DNA of 27,184 nucleotides from Phialocephala subalpina (lineage: Eukaryota; Ascomycota; Leotiomycetes; Helotiales; Mollisiaceae). This document shows positions 11,101 through 20,220 of this stretch, piece after piece. Where the stretch lies: contig FJOG01000082.1 in the NCBI GenBank assembly GCA_900073065.1, forward strand, positions 90,945 to 118,128, in the 5' to 3' direction. The translations under genes were made by a program, and so were the position numbers. The notes beneath the pieces are model-generated. The model did not search any database, was not told the origin of the DNA, and worked only from the letters and a program-made list of their open reading frames with translations. How positions within the stretch are numbered: position 1 is the first letter of the stretch; each line of letters begins with the position of its first letter.

Positions 11101-11972
11101 GTCGACGAAGTATGTGGAAAGTTATTGGAAGAAGTGTTGAAAAAGGATTTGGAATCGTTGTTGTGGAAGTTTGAAAGTTGGAGGGAGTGGGAGAGGTATT
11201 TATGCTCGTGAAAAGCGTCGTTGGGAGTCTGGCTTGCGAAGTCGGTGTCCCGCTTCGGATGGGAGATCTCGTGGGTGGAATATTCTTGAGTGTTGGTAGT
11301 CGACAAGATGAATGTCGCGAGGGAGAAGGGAGAAGAGCGTTGGGAGGCCGAAAGTTTGCAAGTTTGTATTTGTAGCCTTTCCTAGCCTCGTTTTGCAAAC
11401 GAAGACTTGTACGGCAAGGTAGTCTAATTGCTTTGCAGTTAAAGCACAGCGCAGCAAGCGGAGGGATTTTTTCGCGGAATTATCAAAAGACAAGCTCGGC
11501 AGGCAAAAGAGAAGCGATAATAAGGCCTCAGGAACTGGCAATAAAGGTCTCGAGAGCAATGTCTTTTCGAGGCTGACGAAAGCAAACAATTACAAACGGG
11601 TAGCTGCATTGCCGCTGGGCTTCAACGAGGCTTGAAGGTGTATTACGAAATCGAAATTCGTAAAAATCAATTTCTCGAGAAGGAGCATTTCGTCAGAAAC
11701 CCAAGATCAGCACCTCTCTGGTCGTGTGGTAGGTCTTCCATACGGGCTTCCAAGGCTTCGAAACTCATTTCATTGTGTCTTTTCACCAATTCTCATAACG
11801 CCGTCCGCCATAAATGTACATACAATTCCATCGCCTCGGTGCATCGGGTTCGTGTGTATTTCTTCCAAGCTCTTCTAATTCCCTAGTTGAGGCCTTGAGC
11901 TACGCTGGACTGCTTCGACAAGTTGTTGTACATCGGCTTCTCTTCCCATTTCTACCCTAACAAGATCCCCCA
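11101..11972. other. Intergenic: Arb2-gene leader and MRP2 3' region
   Basis: About 870 bp. Minus-strand frames near 11100-11590 are open but lack motifs and look like the pyrimidine-rich leader of the Arb2-domain gene. The part near 11650-11972 should be the 3' end of the ribosomal protein gene. No RNA gene or repeat was recognised. Confidence 0.4.
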
Positions 11973-12486
11973 CTACCAACTGGCCTTCTTGACACCGGGT
12001 ATCGATCCTGTTAAGGCGTTGACTCGGAAGTTGTACTGGAGCAAAAAGTATCAGCAGGGTCCAGAACTCGTAATTCCTCTGCCCCAAAGTCTGGTAGTAC
12101 GTACCCTTGTCATCTTGAAGTCCCGCAATACACCTCTGCCCTTGCCACCTTCAATACAACGATTTCGAATCTGCGTTGGCCGGGTGTAGCAATGCATCTG
12201 TGTCAATTCGAGTTGGGCTTGCGCGCGTGTTCGGGCAGGGAGGCTCAGGTTTCGAATGATGTATCGCAGAGCTTGCCTATCGTTCCAGAGGAGTCAGCAA
12301 TGCACTGAGAGACATCTTGGAGAACAATTGGCCTCGCACGAAGAGTGGCAGGTTTCGGGGAGCTGGTGGAAGAGCATACCTCTCTGTCTCGTGTTCTGCG
12401 AAAACCTTCCTCTTGGTGTGGTCTCGGATGACCTTGATGTTCACAAAGCATCCAAGGTCGAGCTTCTTCGCCCGGAACATCGACAT
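11973..12486 (-). CDS. MRP2: Mitochondrial small-subunit ribosomal protein uS14m
   Basis: Minus-strand exons are 12486-12380, 12276-12105 and 12035-11973 (introns 103 and 69 bp); the product is 113 aa, the normal length for this family. Joining the exons gives MSMFRAKKLDLGCFV, then DHTKRKVF, then RQALRYIIRNLSLPARTRAQ, then MHCYTRPTQIRNRC, then GRGVLRDFKMTR and the ending NALTGSIPGVKKASW. All of these are hallmark stretches of bacterial S14 and yeast Mrp2. It is a component of the mitoribosome small subunit head, made in the cytosol and imported. The gene is divergent from ERG2 with 428 bp between the start codons, so the two may share promoter elements. The long open frames that cross its introns are artefacts. 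Confidence 0.95.
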
Positions 12487-12914
12487 GTTGGCGACTTGTG
12501 TAGGCGTCGTACGCTTCTGGAGAACTTCGATGAGGAGTTGGTCGTTGAATCCGAGAGGATCTCGAAGTAAAATGCACTAGCTACGGTGACCCTCTAGACG
12601 GCTATTTTGTCAGCCTTCTCTGGTGCATGTCAACAGCAACACTGCTAATTGGAACGGCGGCTTAAGTCTCCAGTATAGCTTCTAGAATCAATCATATCAG
12701 CTTTATCTTACAGCCGGTAGGAAGACACAGAAAGAAATGAACTGGAAATGCTAGTCACGTGTTTCGTACGAGAATGCTAGCGCCGGAACGTCAGCTCTGT
12801 TTTGCCGACGCGATATCAAAACATTTTTAACCCCGAAGTCCCCCCTATTCCACCGTTCAGCCTCTCCTCACTTTCCTTGACACTCATTCCTCATCTTTTC
12901 CTTTCAATTCTCTA
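12487..12914. promoter_or_regulatory. Divergent promoter region of MRP2 and ERG2
   Basis: 428 bp between the two start codons. It contains a CACGTG E-box at 12756-12761, followed by TTTCGTACG, and a pyrimidine-rich stretch before the ERG2 start that is typical of fungal transcription start regions. bHLH factors of the SREBP class regulate sterol genes in fungi, but a single 6-mer is weak evidence for one acting here. Confidence 0.45.
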
Positions 12915-13713
12915 ATGGCGCCAAATAACAAGAAGGCCTCCTCTTCAAAAGCTGGTGCTCGGTCCTCCACCAAGACTTACACCACTGTTGCAGTCGTCCT
13001 CGGGCTGCTGTCCGCTCTCTTCTACTTCCTAGACCAGCATCTTGATTGGTTCTACATCCTCTCGCCTCCTGAACTACACGACCTCTCTCTGAGAGCTATC
13101 GCCGCTCACGGAAATGACACCAGGGAGGTGGTTGCGTACATTGCAAATGAGCTGAGTGGAAAGTTTCCTGGAGGGTACATCAACTTGGACCAGGAGTGGA
13201 TTTTCAATAATGCTGGAGGGGCTATGGGCGCTATGTACATCATTCATGCCAGTGAGTCCTCAACCACTCTTACTCTTTCGACCTCAAAAGTCTCATGTCA
13301 CATGATGCTTCCGCTTTCGTTGAGAAGTGCTCAACTAACACAACCTAGGCATCACTGAATACCTAATCATCTTTGGAACAACCGTCGGAACAGAAGGCCA
13401 CACCGGCCGCCATACAGCTGACGACTACTTCCACATCATCCGCGGCACCCAACTCGCCTACACCCCAGGAGACTTCGAACCAGAAGTTTATCCTCAAGGT
13501 TCGGTTCACCATCTCCGTCGTGGTACGGTCAAGCAGTACAAGATGGATGAAGCGTGCTTTGCGCTTGAGTATGCGAGAGGATGGATTCCTCCGATGTTGT
13601 TCTTTGGTTTTGCGGATGGGTTAAGTAGTACGTTGGATTTGCCGACGTTGTGGAGGACTACGTATGTTACGGGGAGAGAGATGATCTCGAATTTGTTGAG
13701 GCTCAAGTTGTAA
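12915..13713 (+). CDS. ERG2: Sterol C-8 (delta8-delta7) isomerase
   Basis: Exons are 12915-13251 and 13349-13713 (one 97 bp intron); the product is 233 aa, close to other fungal Erg2 proteins. It moves the double bond from C8 to C7 in the late ergosterol pathway and acts in the ER membrane. It is related to the mammalian sigma-1 receptor. A membrane segment lies at residues 22-42 ([18 protein letters not shown]). Family signatures follow in order: [19 protein letters not shown] across the intron, [36 protein letters not shown], and the C-terminal [19 protein letters not shown]. The conserved acidic and His residues of the active-site region are present, so the enzyme should be functional. It is divergent from MRP2 and convergent with the thiolase gene, with 250 bp between the stops. 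Confidence 0.96.
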
Positions 13714-13963
13714 GGGAGGAGATGGATGGGGAGGAATAGCGAGGAGATGGCCGGCGAGCACTCTGAGTTGTAATATAATACTGTGGCGGCTGTACTTGTA
13801 CGAAAAAACGTAGAACGAATGGAAGACGAGAGGAGAAAATCTCGGAAGGGCATGCATTGCTCGCATCAAATGTGCCAAGTCACATCAAATTCTTGTGCAC
13901 CACCATTGATCTAGAAATGTCGTATATTCAATATCAACAATGGTATATACAAGTCCCTTGCTT

Positions 13964-15226
13964 TTATTCCCGTACAAATAGCCCGGCCATACCCATTCCA
14001 GTACCAATGCACATCGAAACAACGCCAGTCTGCAGACCTTGCCTCTCCATTTCTGGCAGCAAGCCAGCCAACATTCTCGCGCCAGTTGCACCAAGTGGGT
14101 GACCCAAAGCAATAGCCCCACCTTTGGGATTGACCCTGCCTTCCTCAAGCTGCTTCTCGAGACCGAGCTGTCTCAGACAGTAGATTGCTTGACTTGCGAA
14201 AGCTTCGTTGATCTCCCAAAGTCCAACATCTTCAGTCTTCAGCCCAGTGTATTCCAGAAGTTTTGGGATCGCGATAGCAGGGCCAATTCCCATCTCGTCA
14301 GGCCTGCAACCAGCTACTTGCGTTCCAGCCCATTTGCCAATGATCGAGGATGTTAAACCAAGCTCATTGGCAGTGCTCCGCCGCATCAAAAGTGTAGCAG
14401 CAGCACCATCGGAGATCTGTGACGAGTTTCCTGCTGTCGATGTGCCATTCTCCTTGAAAGCTGGCTTCAGCTTCTGCATTCCCTCCAAGCTGGCGTTTGT
14501 CCTGATACCATCATCCTTCGTTACTGTGATCTCTTGCTCCTCTCCTACCTTCTCGCCCTTCTTGTCCACCTCCTGGTATCTTGTTGTCACCGGCACAATC
14601 TCCTTGTCGAACAGCCCTTCGACCTGTGCTTTGGCGGCTCTTCGATGCGACTCCACGGCGAATGCGTCTTGGTCCGCTCTGCTGACACCGTATCTCTCTG
14701 CCACGTTCTCGCTGGTCAATCCCATTGGCATTATACAATCCCTAGCATCTCGTTCCGGGCTGTCTTTCAATTGGGGCCAGAGCATAGTCGGTATCGCCCT
14801 CGAGCCGTAATTCCTTGTCATACTCTCCATTCCTCCACCAATACCAATATCAATCATGCCAGTGGCAATCTGGTGAGAGACATTTGTGATGGCGCTCAAC
14901 CCAGAGCTGCAAGCTCGATTGACAGTGTAGAAAGACGTCGTCGTAGGTATGCCAATATGATTCATGGCCATCCGACCAGCTTTCGATCCGCCAAGTTCAG
15001 AGAGAACAACTCCAACGCCAACATCTTCGATCAATGCGGGGTCGAGATTCGGGTTTGCTTCGAGCGTGGCTTTGAGGACGGTCGCGAGGAGTTCTTCGGG
15101 GTAGGAGTCTTTGAGGTGGCCTTTGTATGATCGTGTTATGGGGGTTCGGAGGGAGGAAAGGATGACAATGTCGTTTGGTTCTTTCTTGAGGATGTTGGTT
15201 AGACCTTTGCGGATTGGTCCTGACAT
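13964..15226 (-). CDS. 3-ketoacyl-CoA thiolase (acetyl-CoA C-acyltransferase)
   Basis: One intron-free minus-strand frame of 420 aa. The ATG at 15226 was chosen because the frame further upstream has no ATG and the context (CACAATGTC) is good. The thiolase N-terminal domain has VILSSLRTPITRSYKG, and the acyl-accepting Cys106 lies in NRACSSGL. The C-terminal domain has NEAFASQA, His376 in GGAIALGHPLGATGARM and Cys406 in SMCIGTGMGMAG, so the full catalytic set is present. The enzyme cleaves 3-ketoacyl-CoA to acetyl-CoA and a shortened acyl-CoA in beta-oxidation. The close match is to the POT1/FOX3 class rather than the biosynthetic ERG10 class, though that split is judged by eye. The N-terminus (MSGPIRKGLTNILKK) has no clear PTS2, and the end (LFVRE) is not a PTS1, so the compartment is uncertain. 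Confidence 0.93.
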   Translation of the reverse strand: MSGPIRKGLTNILKKEPNDIVILSSLRTPITRSYKGHLKDSYPEELLATVLKATLEANPNLDPALIEDVGVGVVLSELGGSKAGRMAMNHIGIPTTTSFYTVNRACSSGLSAITNVSHQIATGMIDIGIGGGMESMTRNYGSRAIPTMLWPQLKDSPERDARDCIMPMGLTSENVAERYGVSRADQDAFAVESHRRAAKAQVEGLFDKEIVPVTTRYQEVDKKGEKVGEEQEITVTKDDGIRTNASLEGMQKLKPAFKENGTSTAGNSSQISDGAAATLLMRRSTANELGLTSSIIGKWAGTQVAGCRPDEMGIGPAIAIPKLLEYTGLKTEDVGLWEINEAFASQAIYCLRQLGLEKQLEEGRVNPKGGAIALGHPLGATGARMLAGLLPEMERQGLQTGVVSMCIGTGMGMAGLFVRE

Positions 15227-16147
15227 TGTGGTGGAGGGGAGATGATCTGGGAGATTGAGCAGAGGCAAATGTTTGAGGTACTCTGGATGATCAGAGAATT
15301 TTGGGACAATGATATACAGAGGAAAAGAGCACGAAAGAGAAGTTCAAACCACAGAATTCTCAACAGCAATAATTGTTTTGTAGTTCCGGCGTCGGCAGCA
15401 TCACCAGGGAGCCCCTTCCGCATTTTTGGTGGAGAGCTTCGGCTCTTGAAGTTGAGCGGGATAAACTCTCAGCCGGCTCCACGTGATGAATATCTGATAA
15501 GTGGGGTCAAGTCACGCTTCTGACATTCCATAGATGAGATCAGCAGAAGGAAATGGTTGTGTTCAAGAACGAGAATGCTCTCCAACCTTTGTCTCTCGCA
15601 AAACACTCAAAAGTGTGGAGTCGAATCGAAGCGGATGGCCTCACGCGTCATCTCACCCGGCCGGACAAACCTTGATCAACAGCGTTGTTAATTCTTTCAA
15701 GCAGGCATGTCGTGGAGGGAATGTAACACGAATTTTCCTATGAAGGAGGTGCAGAGTTTGGATTCCTGTTTGAAAAGCAGATTGCTATGAGTAAAGAGAG
15801 AAAACTCGATGGATGAGAAGTCGAATCCATGATGCTGCTGCAGTTGACATCATGCCACGGTTAGTCCACATGCTGGAATGTTTTTAAAATTCATAGACTG
15901 GATGTATTGGACCTCGGTCGCAGATCAGAGGGCTATCTTCTTACTATGGAAAGTTTCTGGATAATAGACACCGAAGATTGTGGGGACGTTGAAGTTGAGA
16001 GCAATTGTCACCCCACTATCATTATCTCAAGGTGAGATGACTTTTGCTAATGCACGCGATTCTTCTTTGGTTGGCCCTTTCAATACGTAATGAAACTGAA
16101 CAAAATGCCTCGATACTTCATACTTCACTCTATGAATTTATTATTCT
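15227..16147. other. Divergent intergenic region, thiolase and SDR
   Basis: About 0.9 kb between divergently transcribed genes, before the likely leader of the SDR gene. Open frames here show no family motifs. No repeat or RNA gene was seen. It should contain both promoters. Confidence 0.4.
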
Positions 16148-16154
16148 GTGAACA

Positions 16155-16448
16155 ATGTCCAGTCTTATCACATCGTCCTGCTCTCGCTTGCTTCCCCTCC
16201 CCCTTTCATCCTCAGCCCCGCTATTCCTCGCTCCGCTCCTGCTAGCGTCACCCCAGATTTTCAGGGCCCGAAGATTTCAGCCTCGGTCTCAGCGAAACAA
16301 TCTTCACTTGGACAGCTGCAGACGTCAACTTGTCACCGCCAACTACCGACCAAGAGCTGCGAAGAAAAGAGTAAATATGGCTCCTCCCGCTGCATCCATT
16401 TCAGAGCATTATTCACCTCTTCTCCTTCCTTTCTGTGCACCGGACTGA
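16155..16448 (+). other. Upstream ORF (97 codons) in the SDR leader
   Basis: An ATG-started frame lying before the SDR start and in a different frame from it. The first 60 residues are rich in Leu, Ser, Arg and Pro with no Asp or Glu, which looks like a mitochondrial presequence. It ends 161 bp before the SDR ATG, and before the leader intron at 16505-16556 (gtaagt...ttacag). It could be a regulatory uORF, a cryptic alternative N-terminal exon, or chance. No homologue is recognised. Confidence 0.35.
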
Positions 16449-16609
16449 CGAGGCTGCGCTCAAGCTTTGGTCCCTGTTTACTGTTCCGGGGCTCCGAAGA
16501 CACAGTAAGTCAATGCAACCAAGTCCAAGCTGCGCGAGCTCGAGCTGACGTTACAGACTCGTTTCTTTCACAAGATTTCGACCATTTCCCTCCGATCACC
16601 GCATTCACA

Positions 16610-17859
16610 ATGGCGAAAGACCCTAACAACGTCGTCGAGAAGGTTCGACAGTCCCCCCCAGTCGATACCACCGAACCATACGATCCTGCGTGGGTTGCAG
16701 GAAAGACAATCATAATTACGGGAGGTGCTTCAGGGTTCGGAGCTGGATTTGCGAAGAAATGGGCACTCAACGGAGCGAACGTCTTCGTAGCAGATGTTAA
16801 CAAGACAAAGGGACAAGCTTTGGTCGAGGAGATGCGGAAGGAATCGGGCAGCGCACACCATCACTTCGTCTACTGCGATGTCGCAAACTGGCAGTCACAG
16901 GTGGATCTGTTCAAGACTGCCATCAAGCTCAGTCCGCATGGTGGAATCGATGCAGTGGTGGCCAACGCTGGAATTACAGACACTGGATCAGTTGTTGACC
17001 AGCCGAAAGGCTTGGATGTTGAGGAGCCGCCGATACCGGTTTTCAAGACAATCGATGTGAACATCATTGGAGTTCTCTATACTACACACTTGGCGATGTT
17101 CTGGCTGCCTCGAAATGACAAAACGACGAATCCTAGTCCTTCCAAGCTTGGCCCTGGCCCATACACTCGAGACAGACATCTGCTGTTGATTGGATCTGTT
17201 GCTTCTCTCTGCGCTATTCCAAACCAAACACAATACGGCACTAGCAAGCATGCCGTACTTGGATTATTCGTATGCAGACTTTCCTTCTCCCGCTATTCAT
17301 GCTAATCGTTTTTCAGCGATCACTACGATGTTCATCCTTCATGCACGGCGTCCGAGTCAACAGTACGCATCTTCTTTCCTTCTGCACAGTGACTGCATAA
17401 CTTTCTGCGGGCGCATACTGACAATAAGTCAGTGCTGTGTCCATACTTCATTGATACCCCGATTATCCGAGCGGAAGGCCGCCTTCTGCTGGCCGGAGGA
17501 GCGATGGGAAAGCCCGAGGACGTAGTCGATGCTGGAACAAGATTGATGGCAGACTCTCGGATTGCTGGCCGTGCATTGGCTGTTGGGCCAAAGGTCACTA
17601 TCAATGATGAATATCAATTGGTTGCGAAAGGAACAGCTGGTAGTAAGACCCTTGCCGTGTGGGAAGCCTATGCGGATGACTTCGAGGAAGTTGGTGAGTA
17701 TTTTCCTCCTTGACATACGCACTTTCCTGATCCTTTCTAGATGCCTTTACTCGCCGTTTCGTGGGTGTTCTGAACTCGGTTGAGCGAGCAAGGGGATGGA
17801 TTGGATGGGGTGTTGATATTGGCAAGGCAATCTTGTATCGCGTGGGGTTGTTCAAGTGA
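16610..17859 (+). CDS. Short-chain dehydrogenase/reductase (15-hydroxyprostaglandin dehydrogenase-like)
   Basis: Exons are 16610-17269, 17317-17362, 17433-17693 and 17741-17859 (introns 47, 70 and 47 bp); the product is 361 aa. A leader intron at 16505-16556 precedes the start. The Rossmann nucleotide-binding motif is TGGASGFG (37-44), NAG is at 119-121, the catalytic Ser is in LLIGSVASL (Ser196), and the YxxxK pair is Tyr209/Lys213 (YGTSK). An acidic residue after the second strand (VFVADVN) suggests NAD(H) preference. After the active site, MHGVRVNMLCPYFIDTP is the usual SDR continuation. The C-terminal 40 residues (RRFVGVLNSVERARGW) form an extension beyond the minimal SDR. Fungal relatives of this type are annotated as 15-hydroxyprostaglandin dehydrogenases, but the substrate is unknown. 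The tiny 46 nt exon 2 is easily missed. Confidence 0.9.
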
Positions 17860-18266
17860 TCGCATATTTCGCATTTCATGGAGTTCGGAGCTGGAACATT
17901 TACGATAGAATACTTGCGAGCGCTGAGCTAGGATAATTGCGAGCTATAATTGATGCTATTGACTACTTCATTCGCGAGGTCGAGATTATGGTGTTCAAGA
18001 GCCCAGCCAGTGCTGCCTCGCGCCTTCCCACTCAGGTGCTCTTTAGGTGCTCTTTCCATCCTTGGCTTTTCTGGAACAAATGTCCCGCACCTTCAATGTT
18101 ACTCTTCAAGATCTTTCCCCACCCTCAACTACGCTGATTCTCGCAAACAACCTGCATTTTGTTGTCGTCATTCGCGCAATTCTTGGAGGTTCGTCACCAC
18201 TCTCCGAGACCCCTCTTCAAGCTTCCCTGGTGCTTTCACGTCGAGCACCAAGATCCGACCAATGCA
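17860..18266. other. Intergenic with a short direct repeat
   Basis: A 407 bp spacer between two plus-strand genes, likely the 3' end of the SDR gene and the leader of the esterase-like gene. The 11-mer AGGTGCTCTTT occurs twice in close tandem near 18033-18056. No gene was recognised. Confidence 0.4.
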
Positions 18267-19644
18267 ATGTGGGAGAGACCGCGATTGCTCGATGATCCCT
18301 TCACAACTCCAAGTCCAGAGACTCGGCCTAGTACGGACTTCAAATGGGTGAACAGGGTGACTCGTCATACCAGTGTCTCTGGTCTCCGTCCAACTCGTTT
18401 CTCTGGTCTTCGCATCACACCTTTCAGAGTCAGCATTGCTCTGTTGATCCTCGGGAGCTTCATCCTAGTTCGAGACTGGATTCCTGGCTCCAAAGTTGTG
18501 GTAAGTGGAGCAGATGGGCAAGTCAATGCCAGCTGACATGAACAGACCCTGCAGGTCGATCGAGACATCTCCAACGTCACTGCCATTCCTCAAGCTGCCT
18601 TTCAACCACCAGAGTCTGGACGCTATCGAGCTCCTGATTTGATTGACACCTTCCAAACCTACAAATTCCGGAATACCTGCAACATCTCCTCGTTGGATCT
18701 GCACACTCCATTCAGTCCACTCTGCAAAGACCGAAGCTCGATGTTGACTGCTATGTCATCTGGCGGTAGGATTGGTCATGATGCTCCTTACATGCCCCGA
18801 GGTTGCGACATGCGATGGTTCACGACAGATGAAATATGCGAGATTCTGGGAAGATTTGACACGGTGATGCTGGTAGGAGACTCGATGCTCCGTCATATCA
18901 TTGGGAGCATCAACATCTTGATTCGCAAAGATCTTGGGTACGGAGCTGTGACAGATTGGAACTTTTCGTTGCAGGAAAGGTACGTGCTGGTCCTAGTCTG
19001 CAGTCAACGCTGATGATCTGTAGGAAGGAATGCTTCTGTAATGAGCAGTTTGATGTCAAAGCATGTTCTGTCCAAGGCATCTACAAGACCGCTGATGTTC
19101 TCACACACGATCCTGAGAGCCTGGCATGCCTTAATCCGGTCAATGTGATGAGTGAGTTCTCCTAGCAGTGTTGATGCATAGCTAATTGGTCGAAGTGGAA
19201 GAAATCGTGCGATTCCCAGTTCCAGACCACGAGATCGCACAATTGGAAAGTGTCTTGAAGGAACGTGGGGAGAAGAACATTGTGTTTGTGTTTGGTCACG
19301 GACTGTGGAATGACCTCAACTTGCAGCAGACTGTCAACTGGCTGGATACCGTGCTGCGTACGGTATCAGGGACCATTGGCAGGGACTGGCGTGGACTGTT
19401 TGTGACGCCGAATGCTTCTGGGAAAGAAAAGCCGGGCGACTATATTGTCACCCAGGGAAACAAGGCATTAATGCTATTCGAGGAGGCCGTGGGGATTGAA
19501 GCTGCGAAGAGAGGGATTGAGCATTTGGGGACATGGAATATGAGCATCCAGAGCAACAAGTATGATGGGGTGCATCTGGATATGAAGGGAAATCTTGTGA
19601 AAGCGATGATGGTTTTGAATTGGCTGAACTTGATTGAGGAGTAG
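18267..19644 (+). CDS. Type II membrane SGNH/PC-esterase-like protein
   Basis: Exons are 18267-18500, 18546-18979, 19024-19151 and 19196-19644 (introns 44-45 bp); the product is 414 aa. A short basic N-terminus is followed by one membrane segment at about 54-69 (FRVSIALLILGSFILV), so the bulk should face the Golgi/ER lumen or outside. The nucleophile block is MLVGDSMLRHIIG (GDSM 189-192, Ser191). A Cys-rich part spans the exon 2/3 join (ERKECFCNEQFDVKACS). FVFGHGLWNDLN may hold the oxyanion-type Asn, and the closing Asp-His pair is in YDGVHLDMKGN (DGVH 389-392). The GDS plus DxxH layout is that of plant TBL and other PC-esterase polysaccharide O-acetyl-modifying proteins. A role on cell-wall or glycan acyl groups is inference. 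The last acceptor (CGAAG at 19195) is the least certain splice site. Confidence 0.78.
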
Positions 19645-20220
19645 AGTAGGTCGGAGTGCTGATGTGGGTTTGGAGGACGCTGGAACTTGAAGTCTGGGAT
19701 AGAATAGAATGCATACCAAATAATACGAGCCACCCATTTGCCAAATGCTGGGTTCTTGAATGATGAGGGGAAAAAAACCTCCCACAAAGCTACTAAGATC
19801 TTTGACGGTTGAGAGGACATTGACTGAAAGTGGCTCTCCTTCAGAAGCGAAGATTATTTACCTCAACGTCTATCGAAGTATAGTTAAGGTATTGAGACTA
19901 TATTCAAATGGAACAATACCTCACTTCCCTCGATGAACGTGAAGAGAGAGATGACACAGCTGTTGATTTAAGGTTATGCTTCCGCTATTTCATGCACCGA
20001 TGTCGTGATCGCTCTCCTCCCGTACATCCGTATTTGTCATACCAACCATGATTGGAAATCGGCAATAAGTATTAGTGATTGACACCTCAAACTCCCCCGG
20101 AGATATCCTCTGGCCTTCCTGGCAACTTTTATTCTACTGAATCCCCATTCCATCGAATTTCAGCATTCCAATATCATCTGAATATCATTATAGCTATCTT
20201 CGTCGTTCGAGTAGGCAAAA
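19645..20220. other. Intergenic spacer
   Basis: 576 bp between two plus-strand genes, with no frame of interest on either strand beyond antisense shadows of the esterase-like gene. The last 150 bp are pyrimidine-rich and lead to the monooxygenase start (AAAAATGGGG), as expected of a fungal promoter and leader. Confidence 0.4.

Noticed and set aside
12245..12580. Overlapping frames of 69-110 codons on both strands over the uS14m gene.
   Set aside because: They cross the two introns of the ribosomal protein gene, whose spliced product is clearly the family member.
14208..15130. Two long plus-strand frames of about 200 codons opposite the thiolase.
   Set aside because: They mirror a conserved enzyme on the other strand, have no motifs of their own and are explained by its codon use.
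15227..15268. Extending the thiolase 14 codons upstream, with NLPDHLP read as a possible targeting signal.
   Set aside because: The upstream frame has no ATG, and the segment does not fit the PTS2 spacing.
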